Assembly: GCA_019188255.1 (NCBI GenBank)
Contig: JAETXT010000002.1
Coordinates: 1,240,001-1,304,000, forward strand
Direction of reading: 5' to 3'
DNA from: Verticillium longisporum
Lineage: Eukaryota > Ascomycota > Sordariomycetes > Glomerellales > Plectosphaerellaceae
DNA length: 64,000 bases
The position numbers were made by a program, and so were the translations under genes. How positions within the stretch are numbered: the first letter of the stretch is position 1; each line of letters opens with the position of its first letter. The notes beneath the pieces are model-generated. The model was not told the origin of the DNA, did not search any database, and saw nothing but the letters and a program-made list of their open reading frames with translations. Below, piece by piece: positions 51,392 through 63,380 of the stretch.

Positions 51392-53045
51392 ATGGAGACT
51401 CTTTCAAAAGAAGGTCAATTATTCCTTGCTATCCAAGCTATGGACAATGACCCGAACCTAAGCGCCCGGAGTGCTGCGAGGATCTACACCGTCCCCTTAA
51501 CGACGCTCCTCCGACGCCAGAAGGGCAAACCCTCCCGACGCGAAAGCCCGCCCAATTCTGCCAAATTAACAGTACTACAAGAGAAAACTATTGTCGAATA
51601 TATCCTTGACCTAGATGCGCGATCTTACCCTCCCCGGTTGGGTGAGGTCGGAGATATGGCGAATCGCCTGCTTGCCGACCGTGACGCGCCACGCGTCGGG
51701 AAGAACTGGGCCGCAAACTTCGTCAAACGGCAACCAGAGCTCCGGACGCGTTTCTTTCGCAAGTACGACTACAAGAGGGCCCAATGCGAAGATCCGGACG
51801 CGATAAACGCGTGGTTCCGCCTCGTGCATAACATGATCGCCAAGTACGGCATCCAAGAGGCTGACATGTACAACTTTGACGAGACCGGCTTCCAGATGGG
51901 CGTTATCGCCAACGGAATGGTCGTGACCAGTTCGGAAAGACGGTCCAATGTGAAGATGAGGCAGCCAGGCAACCGGGAATGGGTTACGGTGATCCAGGGC
52001 GTTGGCGCGTTGGGTTTCTCCGTCCCGCCGTTCATCGTGGTTTCGGGCAAGTACCACCTCTCGAGCTGGTACCAGGACGACGCGATTTCTCGCGACTGGA
52101 GAATCGCAACATCTCCAAACGGCTGGACGACGAATGATATTGGTCTGGAATGGATTCGGCATTTTGACAGGCATACAAAGTCCCGTACTTCGGGCGGTTA
52201 TCGCCTACTGATCCTGGATGGCCACGAAAGTCACCACTCGGTCGACTTCGAACTCTACTGCAAGGAGAACAACATCATCACACTCTGTATGCCTCCTCAT
52301 TCGTCACATCTACTCCAGCCTCTCGATGTTGGGTGTTTTGGCCCACTAAAGAAAGCATACGGTCGGCAAATCGAGGATAGGATGAGGGCGGGTACAACGC
52401 ACATCAGCAAAGAGGACTTCTTCCCGGCGTTTTCGGCTGCATTTCAGCAAGCAATGACAGAAAAAACATCCAGGGAGGCTTTCGAGGAGCGGGGCTTGTC
52501 CCCATAACCCGGAAACAGTCCTGTCAAAGCTGGATGTGAGGTTGAGGACGACGACGCCTCCGGGGACGTCCCACGGGGAGCGTGATTCTTGGGTCTCTAA
52601 GACGCCCACTAACCTGCTCGAGGCAGGTTCCCAGACTGACTTCATCAAAGGGCGAATCTCACGCCACCAGGGAAGCTCCCCAACGTCAATTTTAGATGCT
52701 GTTGACTATCTTGCGAAGGGGACGCGGGGTGTTATGCACCAGATCGCTCTTTTGAAGTCAGAGGTTATGATCCTTCGAGAGGAAAATGCTACACTAAGCC
52801 GACGCCGGAGGGCCAAAAAGCTACGTCTCCGGGAAGGAGGAAGCATGGCTGTAGGCGAGGGACAGGACAAGATTGCTCAGAAGGAAGTAGATATCCAGAT
52901 AAAAGAGGAAACGCTGCAGAACCCGGGTCCCGCGTCGTGGTCCCAGCCGAAGAAACGATGCTGTAGCGTATGCGGGAAGACCGGCCACAACGCGAGAACT
53001 TGTCAGGTAGCTATCTCATCGTCTGCAAAAGACGAGGAGGAGTGA
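51392..53045 (+). CDS. Fot1/pogo-type DDE transposase (frame interrupted near 52500)
   Basis: Starts at ATG 51392 within the element and needs no intron. N-terminal helix-turn-helix of the CENP-B/psq type (ARSAARIYTVPLTTLLRRQ; GVPRVGKNW-like region reading APRVGKNWAANFVKRQPEL). The DDE_1 catalytic domain shows YNFDETGFQMG, LLILDGHESHHS and HSSHLLQPLDVGCFGPLK, giving the three acidic residues. The frame ends at a TAA (52505-52507) just after GLSP, but clearly continues in another frame with NPETVLSKLDV...TTTPPGTSHGERDS. The shift is at a CCCC run and needs minus one or plus two bases. The C-terminus has a coiled coil (LLKSEVMILREENATL) and a CCHC zinc knuckle (CCSVCGKTGHNARTC). If the shift is real, this copy cannot make an intact transposase. 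Confidence 0.92.
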
Positions 53046-53102
53046 TTTTAATTGATTTACGGCGTTTGGGTTGAGGTTTTCCTCGGAATGTTTGTCGGGT
53101 CG

Positions 53103-53152
53103 GGGTGAAGTGAACCACTCGCATGGGTGAACCACTCGCTTGTGGATTACGT
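53103..53152 (-). repeat. Right terminal inverted repeat
   Basis: Reverse complement of the left end apart from two mismatches; one changes the second copy of the internal direct repeat (AAGCG to ATGCG). It ends GGATTACGT against a TA. Confidence 0.9.
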
Positions 53153-54248
53153 TATAGGATTTACTATTATGATAATTACTAGGGCTAGGATTTACTACTC
53201 CCTCGAGTACGTAATTTATAGCCTATATAACCTATAAATTAAATAGGTAATAGTAAATTAGATAAATAGTAGTAATTTAGAGAGATATTATTAATAATTA
53301 TTATAAATATTATATTACTAACTCTATTTATTTAGAGCTCTTAAATATAATTAAAATAATAAATCGGGGTTTATATAAATAATAAAGCCCTCTTAATATT
53401 AATTAGTATTATATTTAGTATAATATAGAATAGCTAGAGCTAGAGAAGTTAGGATCGATCCTATAAATAGTAAATTCGCTATATATAAGCTTATTAATTA
53501 TATTTTATAAATAATTATAAGAGTACTATTTATTTTAAATACTTTAGGACTCTTATAAGAGCTTAATAATAAAGAAACCCTTTATTATATAATCTATAGG
53601 AGTACTATCTACTTTAAGTATCTTAGGACTCCTATACTTAAGATTACTACCTAGGCTATATTATTAGCTATTAATTAGATAAATAAAGCTCTATAGAATA
53701 ATTAAATTAGCTTATAATAAAGCTTTAATAGATTAATAATAATAAGCTCCTTTAATTATAGAAATAGCTCTATAATAGAGCTAAAGAGCGCTAAAAAGAT
53801 ATAATAGGAGTTTAATAGTATTCTAGAGGAACTTAGTATATTATATTTAATATAGAAGCTTAGAAAGAGTCTTAATATCGACTTTATTATTAATAGAATA
53901 GAATTATAGTTCCTTAGATTATTAATATTAATATCTATAGAGCTTAAGAATATTTAGATATTTAAGGTAATAAGTATATATAGAATTATAAAGGGAGTCT
54001 ACTTCTTAGAGGCGTTTATTAAGGATTTCTAAGGCTAGACTAAAGAGGACTTTAATTCTTATAATATAATAATTATTCGAGTATTAAAGATATATCTAAT
54101 AGAGTATAGGATCCTTCTTCTACGAATAATAAATACTAAAATATTAAAGAGATTAATATTAATATTCTTATAGGAAGAAATACTTAATATAATAGAGATA
54201 ATTACTATTAATTAGAATTTAGTATTCTAAGGAATAAAATATAAAGAT

Positions 54249-54320
54249 ATTAAGCTAAGGGCCTTAATTAGGGAAAGTAATATAAAGGTATTAGGCTAAG
54301 GGCCTTAATTAGGGAAAGTA
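54249..54320 (+). repeat. Short tandem direct duplication at the edge of repeat copy R1
   Basis: The words GCTAAGGGCCTTAATTAG and GGAAAGTA occur at about 54253-54278 and again at about 54295-54320, about 42 bp apart. The first is just outside the start of the full repeat copy, so the end of the LTR-like unit has been duplicated or two copies insert side by side. Confidence 0.6.
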
Positions 54321-54473
54321 AATAGTTCGGATTTCAATTAGTATACTAGTATTATAACTTTAACTTATCGAGGCTATTAAGTATAGCCTCGATTCTATTT
54401 ATAAACTAGATCGTATTACTAATCTATTAATAATAACCCGCTATTAGATATCTAATATCTAATTCCTTATATT
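54281..54473 (+). repeat. LTR-like repeat, copy R1
   Basis: First of three same-orientation copies of a ~190 bp unit that begins TATAAAGGTATTAGGC and contains the inverted pair GAGGCTAT / ATAGCCTC. Homology with R3 continues for about 400 bp beyond the unit (to about 54870), as expected if the unit is an LTR and the extra part is internal element sequence. Confidence 0.75.
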
Positions 54474-56080
54474 GCCCCCCTTCTAGGAGGTCTAGTCCCT
54501 AGAACTTATAATACCTTTATTATTATATCTCCTAATAATAGCTCTTTATAGGACCCTAGTATATAGTATTCCTTTATTCTAGTTCCTTTATAGGGTTATA
54601 CTTTAATTTAAGTATATTACTAAATAGTATTATAATAATAGTAATAATTATAATAATTAAGAATAAATAATAATATAAAATAATTTTCCTTACTAATTCT
54701 TAAGCTTCTCTTTATTATATAAGCTTAATTTTCTTTTTCCTTATATAGCTATATATTACTAGGTTTTCGCCTACTATATAACGATATAATAATTCTATTA
54801 TTACGATTATATATTATAAGATCCTTTTACGTTTTTATATTTAAATCCCTATTACTATTATATTAGATATTACTTATTAGGACCTTTCTTTATTAATAAG
54901 TTAGAGTCTTATCCCTATTGCCTCTTACCTACTAAATAGGGGGATTCCTCCTAGAGTTTATCTTCGCTAAGTATATCTAATTTAGTAAATAGAATTAATA
55001 AATATAGGGATAAGCTTATAGTATTTATAGTCTTAGTCTTAGTAGATGACCTATTAGCTAGTAATTATTATAATAATAACTTAGCTAGAGTCTATTATAA
55101 TAATTTAATAGGAGTCTATTAGAATAGGGGTTATAATAGTATACTTCCTAGAGATAATTAATATAAATATAATATAATTAAATATATTAATAGGAATCCT
55201 TTTATTAATATATATTATATAGTTCTAGATCTTATAAATAAATCTAGTTCTATAATAGAGGAGGCTCTAGTTAATAGTAATAATATTAATAGTCTATATT
55301 CTATTATTAAAGTTATCGTAATTAACGATTATATCCTATTATTTACTCTATTAATTATATCCTTAAGAGCTTTAATTCTATTATAAATAGCCTTAATTAG
55401 ATTATATAAATTATATTAAATAGTATTATTTCGGAGTTATAGAATCTTAGCTAATATCTAATCGATTTATATTAGAATTATATTCTATAAATTAATAAGA
55501 TTAATCTATTTCTAAGAGATATCGAATAAGATTACTATAATTACTTTATTAGCCTTACTTAGCTTAGAATCTATATATTCTAAGGTATAATTATCCCCTT
55601 AAATATTCCTTTAAATAGATTCTACTATAAAAGAGAGTACTCTTTTAATTATTCTAGAGACGATTATCTATTAGCCCTTAAGGACGTTCTCTTATATTAT
55701 AGAATATTATTATTTATTAAAGGTATCTAGATCCTTATTATTAAATAAATCGTTCTTATTTAATTTAATATATATAGATTATAGGACCTTAGATAGTATT
55801 ATAATAAGAAAGGGAAGTAATATATTATCCTATTATAATTAATAATAGGCTCTATTATACTTCTATTAGTAGATAGTTAATATAAATTTACCTTTCTCTA
55901 TTAGATTAGTAGCTATAAATAAATTTATAAAATAAAGACTACTATCCTTCTAAATACTATTTAAGAAAAATAGCTATTTATAATAGATATTACTAAGTTT
56001 ACTAGGTTTAAGAAGAATCTAAATAGAAACTTTAACTTTAAGAATAATATAATAAATAGCCTAGAACTATATTATCTATT

Positions 56081-56272
56081 TATAAAGGTATTAGGCTAAG
56101 GGCCTTAATTAGGGAAAGTAGATAGTTCGGATTTCAATCAGCGTACTAGTATTATAACTTCAACTTATCGAGGCTATCGAGTATAGCCTCGACTCTATTT
56201 ATAAACTAGATCTTATCGCCGATCTATTAGCGATAACCCGCCGCTAGACGTCCAACGTCCAACTCCTTATAC
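56081..56272 (+). repeat. LTR-like repeat, copy R2 (least mutated)
   Basis: Same unit as R1 and R3 but keeping more C/G and CA words (for example TTCAATCAGCG and ACGTCCAACGTCCAAC where R1 and R3 have mostly TA). Its right-hand flank differs from R1 and R3, so it borders another internal region or is a solo copy. Confidence 0.75.
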
Positions 56273-57339
56273 TATTATACTCTATATTATTTATCGAGAA
56301 ATAATCGCTCTCCTATCTCTACTTAATAGTATAGATTATAAATAGCGCTTCTAATTATACTATAAAGGAGTAAGTAGCCTATTATTAAGTAAAAGAGGAC
56401 CTATCTAATTAATCGAGCTTAGAATTAAGTACTATCTAAGTTAATAGAGTATAGGTAGACGTACTTAGCTAGGTAGAGGATATATTTACTTCTTAACTAT
56501 TAGTCTTTAAAGAGTAAAGTTTACTAAAACTTAAGCTAGATACTATACTTATATCCGCTAGACTTAGTCTAGAATATATTATACTCCTTATTAAGAATAA
56601 AGTTAATAAATATATCTACTATTATATAGTATAATAAAGGTATAATATTCTATTCTTTATTATAAATCTATAAGAAGATAGAATAATCGTTAATATATTT
56701 CTTCCCTAGAATTACTCGGATCTACTTAATTACTCTATTGTATCGGTTTCCTATATTATATTTATATTACTATAATTCTAGCTAAACCTATAATCTATTA
56801 TCGTCTCCTAGGAATAGAGTATTAGGATATTAGGGTTTAAGAGATATAGGGTTTCCTATATCGGAGTCTATAGTATTGAAAACCTATAATTCCTTTAATA
56901 GATTTATAAGACCCTTAGTCTTAGCTTTACTTTTCTTTATTCTAAGTATAGGAATCTCCTTTATATTAGTATTATTATTAATCTAGGTATTATTACTAAT
57001 CTAGGTATAATTATCGGTCTAGCTAGTATCCTTAGTAATTATATTCTAAATAAATAGGCCTATAGTATCGTTAATAGTCTAGATATCTAGGTCTATAGTA
57101 TTATTATTATGGTCGATATTATTTATTATAGACTATATTTACTAAAGATATATAATTATAGCCTCTATATTAATAGTATTACTTCTAGTATATTACTATA
57201 TTAATAGAGTATATTCTCTTATTTCTTTAATATTAAATATTAGCTTCATTAGCGAGTTAGGTCTTAGTATAATCGAATATAATACTATATAGTTATTAAA
57301 TAGTAATTAGTAGGAATAGTATAGGATATAGATAAATAT

Positions 57340-57475
57340 AGTAAAGATAAGAATAATAGCGAAAATAAATATAATAAAGATATAAATAATAATAAAGATA
57401 AATATAATAAAGATATAAATAGTAATAAAGATAAATATAATAAAGATAAAGGTAATAATAGTAGGAGGTAAAATT
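57340..57475 (+). repeat. Low-complexity imperfect tandem repeat
   Basis: A run built from repeats of words such as GATAAATATAATAAA and AATAGTAATAAAGA, about six imperfect units. It is probably the AT-shifted remnant of a repetitive coding stretch or a microsatellite. Confidence 0.5.
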
Positions 57476-57949
57476 ATATAAGGTATTAGGGGGTAGATAA
57501 TATAATCTATATTAATATTATATTCCTTCTATTTACTTATTTACTTACTATCTCTATTAAAACTATTACTTAGTCCCTATAACTAGATTCTAATCTCGAT
57601 ATTAGTTAGTAGAATCCGATTAACGATTATCGTTTCTAGTTCTTAGTAACCAGGCTATTAAATCTCTATAGTCTATATTAAGTATTTAATCTTATATCTA
57701 TATATTAAATCGCTTACTATATATAGTATATCCGCCTAATATATCTACTTATTATATTTATATCCCTAATTCTTCTATTTTATAAAGTATTATAATTATA
57801 ATCGGCTAGATAGCTATCTTATATAGTAATCTAATAGTCTCTTAACTTTATATTAATCTCTATCCTCTTCCGATATTATAGGTTTAATTATAGACGATTA
57901 ATATACTTATAGATTATTATCTAGCGGATATAGAATAAGCTACTTTATA

Positions 57950-58640
57950 GATATTATATCGTATACTCTCTATTTCATAGAGAACTATAGTTTATATACT
58001 AGAGAGCCTCTTTTCTCTAGAATAGTAAAGGGTCCTATTTATTACTAGCTCTATTTCCTTAATAGTCTACTAGGAAGCTTATATCCTTTATCTTAATTTA
58101 AGAAATACTCTATTATTAACCTTAAAGTATACTAATTAATACTTCTCATTATAAGCCTTTTTAGCTTTAGCCTATATATAAGCTATATACGCTTATACCT
58201 CCTATTAATAGAGCTTTCTTATAGTTTCGATAGTCTCCCTATCCTATATTCCGCCTATTAGCTAGTTAGTAGCTATCGTAGGCTTAAATCCTAGAAATAG
58301 CTTATTTAGAGTATAATTAATAGTATATTATTTAGTATTATTAAGAGTAAACTAAAGTAGAATTAAAATATCTAGCTAAAATATATTTAATAATAATATA
58401 TAATATTATAATATAATTTCTATTATCTAGTTTTTATATTCCGACGATCTATTAATCTATAAGTACTATACTATTAAAAATAATAGATCGACTTCGAAGG
58501 CCTTAAATATATTCTTCTAGAATAAGCTTATAAACTTTAGATCTCTATTAAAGATAATTATTAATAGTAAACTCTAATCTATAGATAGAAGATTTCTTAT
58601 AAAGAGGATAGCTTAATTCTTAGTATTATACTCTATATTA
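57950..58640 (-). pseudogene. RIP-degraded Ty3/gypsy-type integrase C-terminal region
   Basis: On the minus strand near 57986-58035 the sequence reads GPFTILEKRGSLVYKL followed by a stop, which matches the GPY/F module at the integrase C-terminus of chromoviral retroelements. Upstream on the same strand (58.1-58.5 kb) degenerate words such as YKLPSRLLRK and NKLFLGFKPTIA fit the region before that module. Dense TAG/TAA codons lie where Gln or Trp codons would be expected, the pattern produced by CpA to TpA change. The element is not functional. Confidence 0.6.
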
Positions 58641-59493
58641 CTAGGAATAAATAGAGTCTTCTTAGAATATATATTTATTATTATTATTATAGAGTTAAGG
58701 ACCTATATTTTCGATTCTAATAGCCTCTAGAAGGAGAACTGTATAAGTATTTTAAGTAATCTAATAATGAAATTAATCGTAATTATATAGAATAGTTTTA
58801 TTAATATCTAAATCGGTTATAGTTTATTAAATAGTTTATCTCTATTTATAGAGAATATTAGATATTCTAGATAATATCTTTACTATTTCTTAATTATCTA
58901 TTATTTTCCTTTAAACTATATATTATCGAGCTTATATAGTATCTTATCTAGTCCGAAGTAATACTCTCTATTATATATAAGCTAGAGTAGTTCTAGTATA
59001 ATTAACTTTAATATATATAATTATCGTCTAGTAGTCCCTAATTCAATATTATATAATAGATTATCTTCTTCCTCGAAGGCTAGGAGGTTTATCTTTAGCT
59101 TATACTTATATTTCCTTAAATCTTAAATCTATTATAGGATATTCTTATAGTATATATCTATTTAATACCTATCTATAATCCGCTATTAGAGTATAGTAGA
59201 TATCTCTATATAGAGGCTTAAGAGGTATATAATATCGTCCTATATATTATCTAGTTTATAGCTAATCTAGGACTATAGTCTAGCTTCCTATTCCTATTAA
59301 TAGGACTTATCTTTAATAGTAGGTAGTCTCGAGAGGGTATCTAAGATAAAGTTTATTTTACTTAGTATATATATAATATTAAAGCGAAATTAGCTTAAGT
59401 ATATTACTATTAATATAAGTCTTAGGTTCGCTTTATTTATATTTACTATTATAAAACTAATATAGTTAATAATCCCTTTTAATACTTAGTAAT

Positions 59494-59684
59494 TATAAAG
59501 GTATTAGGCTAAGGGCCTTAATTAGGGAAAGTAGATAGTTCGGATTTCAATTAATATACTAGTATTATAACTTTAACTTATCGAGGCTATCGAGTATAGC
59601 CTCGACTTTATTTATAAACTAGATCTTATTATTAATCTATTAATAATAACCCGCTACTAGACGTCTAATATCTAACTCCTTATA
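59494..59684 (+). repeat. LTR-like repeat, copy R3
   Basis: Third copy of the R unit, with the same downstream homologous ~400 bp as R1 (to about 60075). If the elements are read on the minus strand, as their integrase relics are, R1 and R3 with their right flanks would be 3' LTRs plus the end of the internal region. Confidence 0.75.
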
Positions 59685-62600
59685 TTGCCCCCCCTCTAAG
59701 AGGTCTAGTCCCTAGAACTCGTAATACCTTTATTATTATATCTCCCGATAATAGCTCTTTATAGGACTCTAGTATATAGTATTCCTTTATTCTAGTTCCT
59801 TTATAGGGTTATACTTTAATTTAAGTATATCGCTAAGTAATATTATAATAATAATAATAATTAAGAATAAATAATAATATAAAATAATTTTCCCTATTAA
59901 CTCTTAAGCTTCTCTTTACTATATAAGCTTAATTTTCTTCTTCCTTATATAGTTATATATTACTAGGTTTTCGCTTACTATATAATAACTCGATAATTCT
60001 ACTATTATAATTATATATTATAAAATCCCTTTACGTTTTTATATTTAAATCCCTATTACTATTATATTAGATATCGCTCTTCATTTTAATAATACTTATC
60101 TATTTAATCCTAACTCTAATTAAGAAGTAGATAATCGCCTAGCTATCTCGGAGCTCTAGTACCTTCTTTATAAATATTATTTTAGTAAATTAGCCTCCTA
60201 GCTTAATATAGAGTATATAGCTAGTTAAGTTATCTAGTAAATATATTTACTATAAATACGATAAAGGAGCTTATCTCTCTATAAATTTACTAAAATCTTC
60301 TTTTAATATTTATTAATATAAAAAGATTCCTAAGCCTCTCTATAGCTTAGCTTAATATATCTAATATTATATAATAATCGATATAATAGAGAGTAATATA
60401 ATTAATTTAGTAAATTATAATCCGAAATAATATATTTATTACTTTATTAAATTAATAGAGTTAATTAAATACTTTAAGAAGATATCCTACTTAAGCGCTA
60501 ACCCTTCTTATTATACCTAGTACTATAATATTATAAATTATAATAGTATCTTTAAATTCTTCTTTATTAATTAGAGTAATATCTCTTTATTAAGATTTCT
60601 TTAACCTATACCCTTCTATCTCTTTAGCTTTATTACTCTATAAGTTTTTATTAATCTTTCTATAATTCTTTATTAATTAACCTTTATTAATTAACCTTTA
60701 TAAATAAAACCTTTATTTACTAATATTATAAAGGAGGCTATTATTATATACTAGCTTATATATATTATTTATTATAAAGAAGCTAATATTCTTAACTTTA
60801 TTATATACGATTAGGAGATTAAACTATATAATCGGCCCTTAGAGGGTAAAGAAGATAATAAAGAGAGTAAAACCTTATATAATATAGATAAGATTCCCTT
60901 TAATATAACCTTTTTCCCCCTCCTAGAGAAGGCTCTAAATAATAATATTCTAATATATCTTTACTTTTTAGGAATATATTATTTTAATTATAGCCCTATT
61001 AGCTATCCTTTATTTTATACTTTTTAATATTTTATTATTATTATAGAGGATATTACTATTAAGAAGAAGGCTAATATTAAGAAGAAGAAGGCTAAAGTAG
61101 CTATTAAGAAGAAAGCTATTATTATTATTAGAGTATTAGCGAAAGCTATTAAGGAGAAGGCTATTAAGGAGAAATAGCTTATTATTATTAAGACTAAGCT
61201 TATTAAAGCTTAGGAAGTATGTTATATTATAGATATAGCCCCTAAAATATTAGAAGTCTTAGAGGTCGATAATAATAATAAAGATATTAGCGAATTTAAT
61301 ATATTAATATCGTTATTTTCTAAATGTCTAGCTTTTTATAATATTTCCTCTACTCCTTTAACGAATAATCTTAATCTTTTTAAATATATTAAAGATAGTA
61401 TTAATAACGTCCTCGCTTATCCTTTAAATAATAATCTCCTATTTTCCTATAATAAGGATAAAGGTAAGAGTAAGGCTATAGCCCTTATAATAATTATTAA
61501 TTACTATATTCCTATTAATAATTATCTTTATAATATATTATTACCCTTTATTCCTTTAATAAAGGCTTCTAGTCTAATTACTTAGTTTAATAGATTATCT
61601 AAAATATATCCTATAGCTAAAGCGACCTATATTCCTATAATAGCTTTATCGAAGCATCCTATAGCCTTAACTACCCCTAGCCCCCCTTTAGCGAAGAAAG
61701 CGTATTAGATACCTTAGAAGGTTCTTTATAATACTAGACTAGCTAGTTAATCTATATATAATAGCTATATTCTAGGTAGTTAATTAGCGATATCGCTTTA
61801 AGGTAAAGTATTTAATAGCTTTATTAATAATAGTAGTAAAGAGGAGGATAAACTTATTAATAAGCTTTTATTTATTATATTAGATAAGGGTTAGGAATAG
61901 TATAATAGGTTTCCTTAAATAGTATTTATCCTAATAATAGACTATTATTAAGTATTATTATAATAATCGATTAATAAATTAATATTATTATTATAGGCTT
62001 AATATTAATATTATTATTTCTTTTCTTATATAGTTTTATTATTTATTTTCTTATAACCCTTAGCTACTCGTCTTATTATTTATATCTATATTTCTAGTAT
62101 TTCTTATATTTTTTTAAAGTTTAAGCTATATTTTCTAAATAGCTTTCTAGCTTCTAGGTATTATATTCGACTAGCTACCCTATCTATTTTATTAAATAGA
62201 AATTTTATCCTTAATCCTCTTTATAAGCTATAATATCCTTAAATTCCTATTCTTCCTATTCTTTTTCTAATATAAGGAAGTAGGCTAATTATTTAATATT
62301 TATTTAGTAATTATATTAAAGTTCTAAGGAGGATATTAAGAAGATATTATATATCTTAATATATATTTTAAAGAGCGATATATAATAGGCCTATTCGCTT
62401 ACCTTCTCTATAATCTTTACTTAGATATATTTAAGTATTAGCTTCTAATTCGATTTAAAGCGGAAATTCTTAGTAGAGAGGCCTATAATATCTCCGACCT
62501 TAAAGACCTTAAATATATACCTCTTATTATAATAGAAAGCTTAAGTATATACTATATATTATTAGTTTTCGCTAATTAGTTAATAAATAGTTATAATCTT

Positions 62601-62789
62601 TTTAATCCTTTCCTTTATATCCTTAACCTTAAGATCCTCTCTTAGGGCTATATAGTCGACTATCCTTAAATAGTACCTATATAGGGCCTTAAATAGTAAG
62701 ATATTAATAGTACTATATATACTATTATTATAAGAGAACTCTATTTCTTTTAAATAATATAGCTATTCTTTTAGCGCTTAGTTACTAAT

Positions 62790-63380
62790 ATAGCGAAGGT
62801 ACTTTTCTAGTATTTAATAGGTTCTCTCTATCTATCTATCTATCTAAGGGTAATAGGCTATAGATAGGTAGTATTTAATTACTCTTTCCTAATAGAATTC
62901 CTCCTAGAATTAATTAATAAGGAGCTTATCTTTATTATTTATAATACTTTCTAGACTCCCGAATTAATATTCTATTTCTTTATAAAAAATAGCGCTTAAG
63001 CTTATAGCTATAAATATCTTATAAATTACTAGGAACTAAATAACCTTTATAAAACGATCTATAATAATAAAGATAGAATTATATTCTAGATTATTATCCT
63101 TTATTATTAATATTAAATCTATAATAAAGTCTAAAGAGATCTCTTAGAAGGGATATAATAGGAATAATAATAATTATAGCTTCTTATATAGCTTATATTA
63201 GGGTATTTATATCCTTTAATATATTAAGTACTTAATAATATATTAATATATATCTATTAATATATTCTCTTAATAGAACTTTCTCCTTAGAAGTTTAAAG
63301 GTCTTATTAGCCCCTATATATCCTATTTATAGATTATTATAATATTATTTTAATAGCTCTTTATAGAGAATCCTTTATAG
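62790..63380 (-). pseudogene. Second RIP-degraded Ty3/gypsy-type integrase relic
   Basis: At 62821-62858, minus strand, codons read A-Y-Y-P-stop-I-D-R-stop-I-E-R-T. This is the well-conserved gypsy integrase motif around H-P-Q-T-D-G-Q-T-E-R with each Gln, Thr, His and Gly codon changed by a single C-to-T or G-to-A step. About 500 bp upstream on the same strand (63.28-63.33 kb) GANKTFKLLRRKFY followed by a stop fits the zinc-binding N-terminal part of the integrase. Order and strand agree with one element transcribed right to left. Confidence 0.62.

Larger units (their letters stand above)
51294..53152 (+). mobile_element. Fot1/pogo-type (Tc1-mariner superfamily) DNA transposon, full length
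   Basis: A 1,859 bp element with ~50 bp terminal inverted repeats (51294-51343 and 53103-53152, two mismatches) flanked on both sides by TA (51292-51293, 53153-53154), the target duplication of this superfamily. It encodes one DDE transposase. Its base composition is like the genic arm and it is rich in CA/TG, while DNA on both sides is RIP-degraded. It therefore inserted after the flanking DNA was mutated and has itself not been RIPed, as expected for a recent or low-copy insertion. Confidence 0.93.

Noticed and set aside
54300..54330. TTAGGG words as telomere repeats
   Set aside because: Single isolated occurrences within the LTR-like unit, never in tandem.
62821..62845. CTAT tetranucleotide run as a simple microsatellite
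   Set aside because: It coincides codon by codon with a RIP-altered integrase motif, so a decayed coding origin explains it better.
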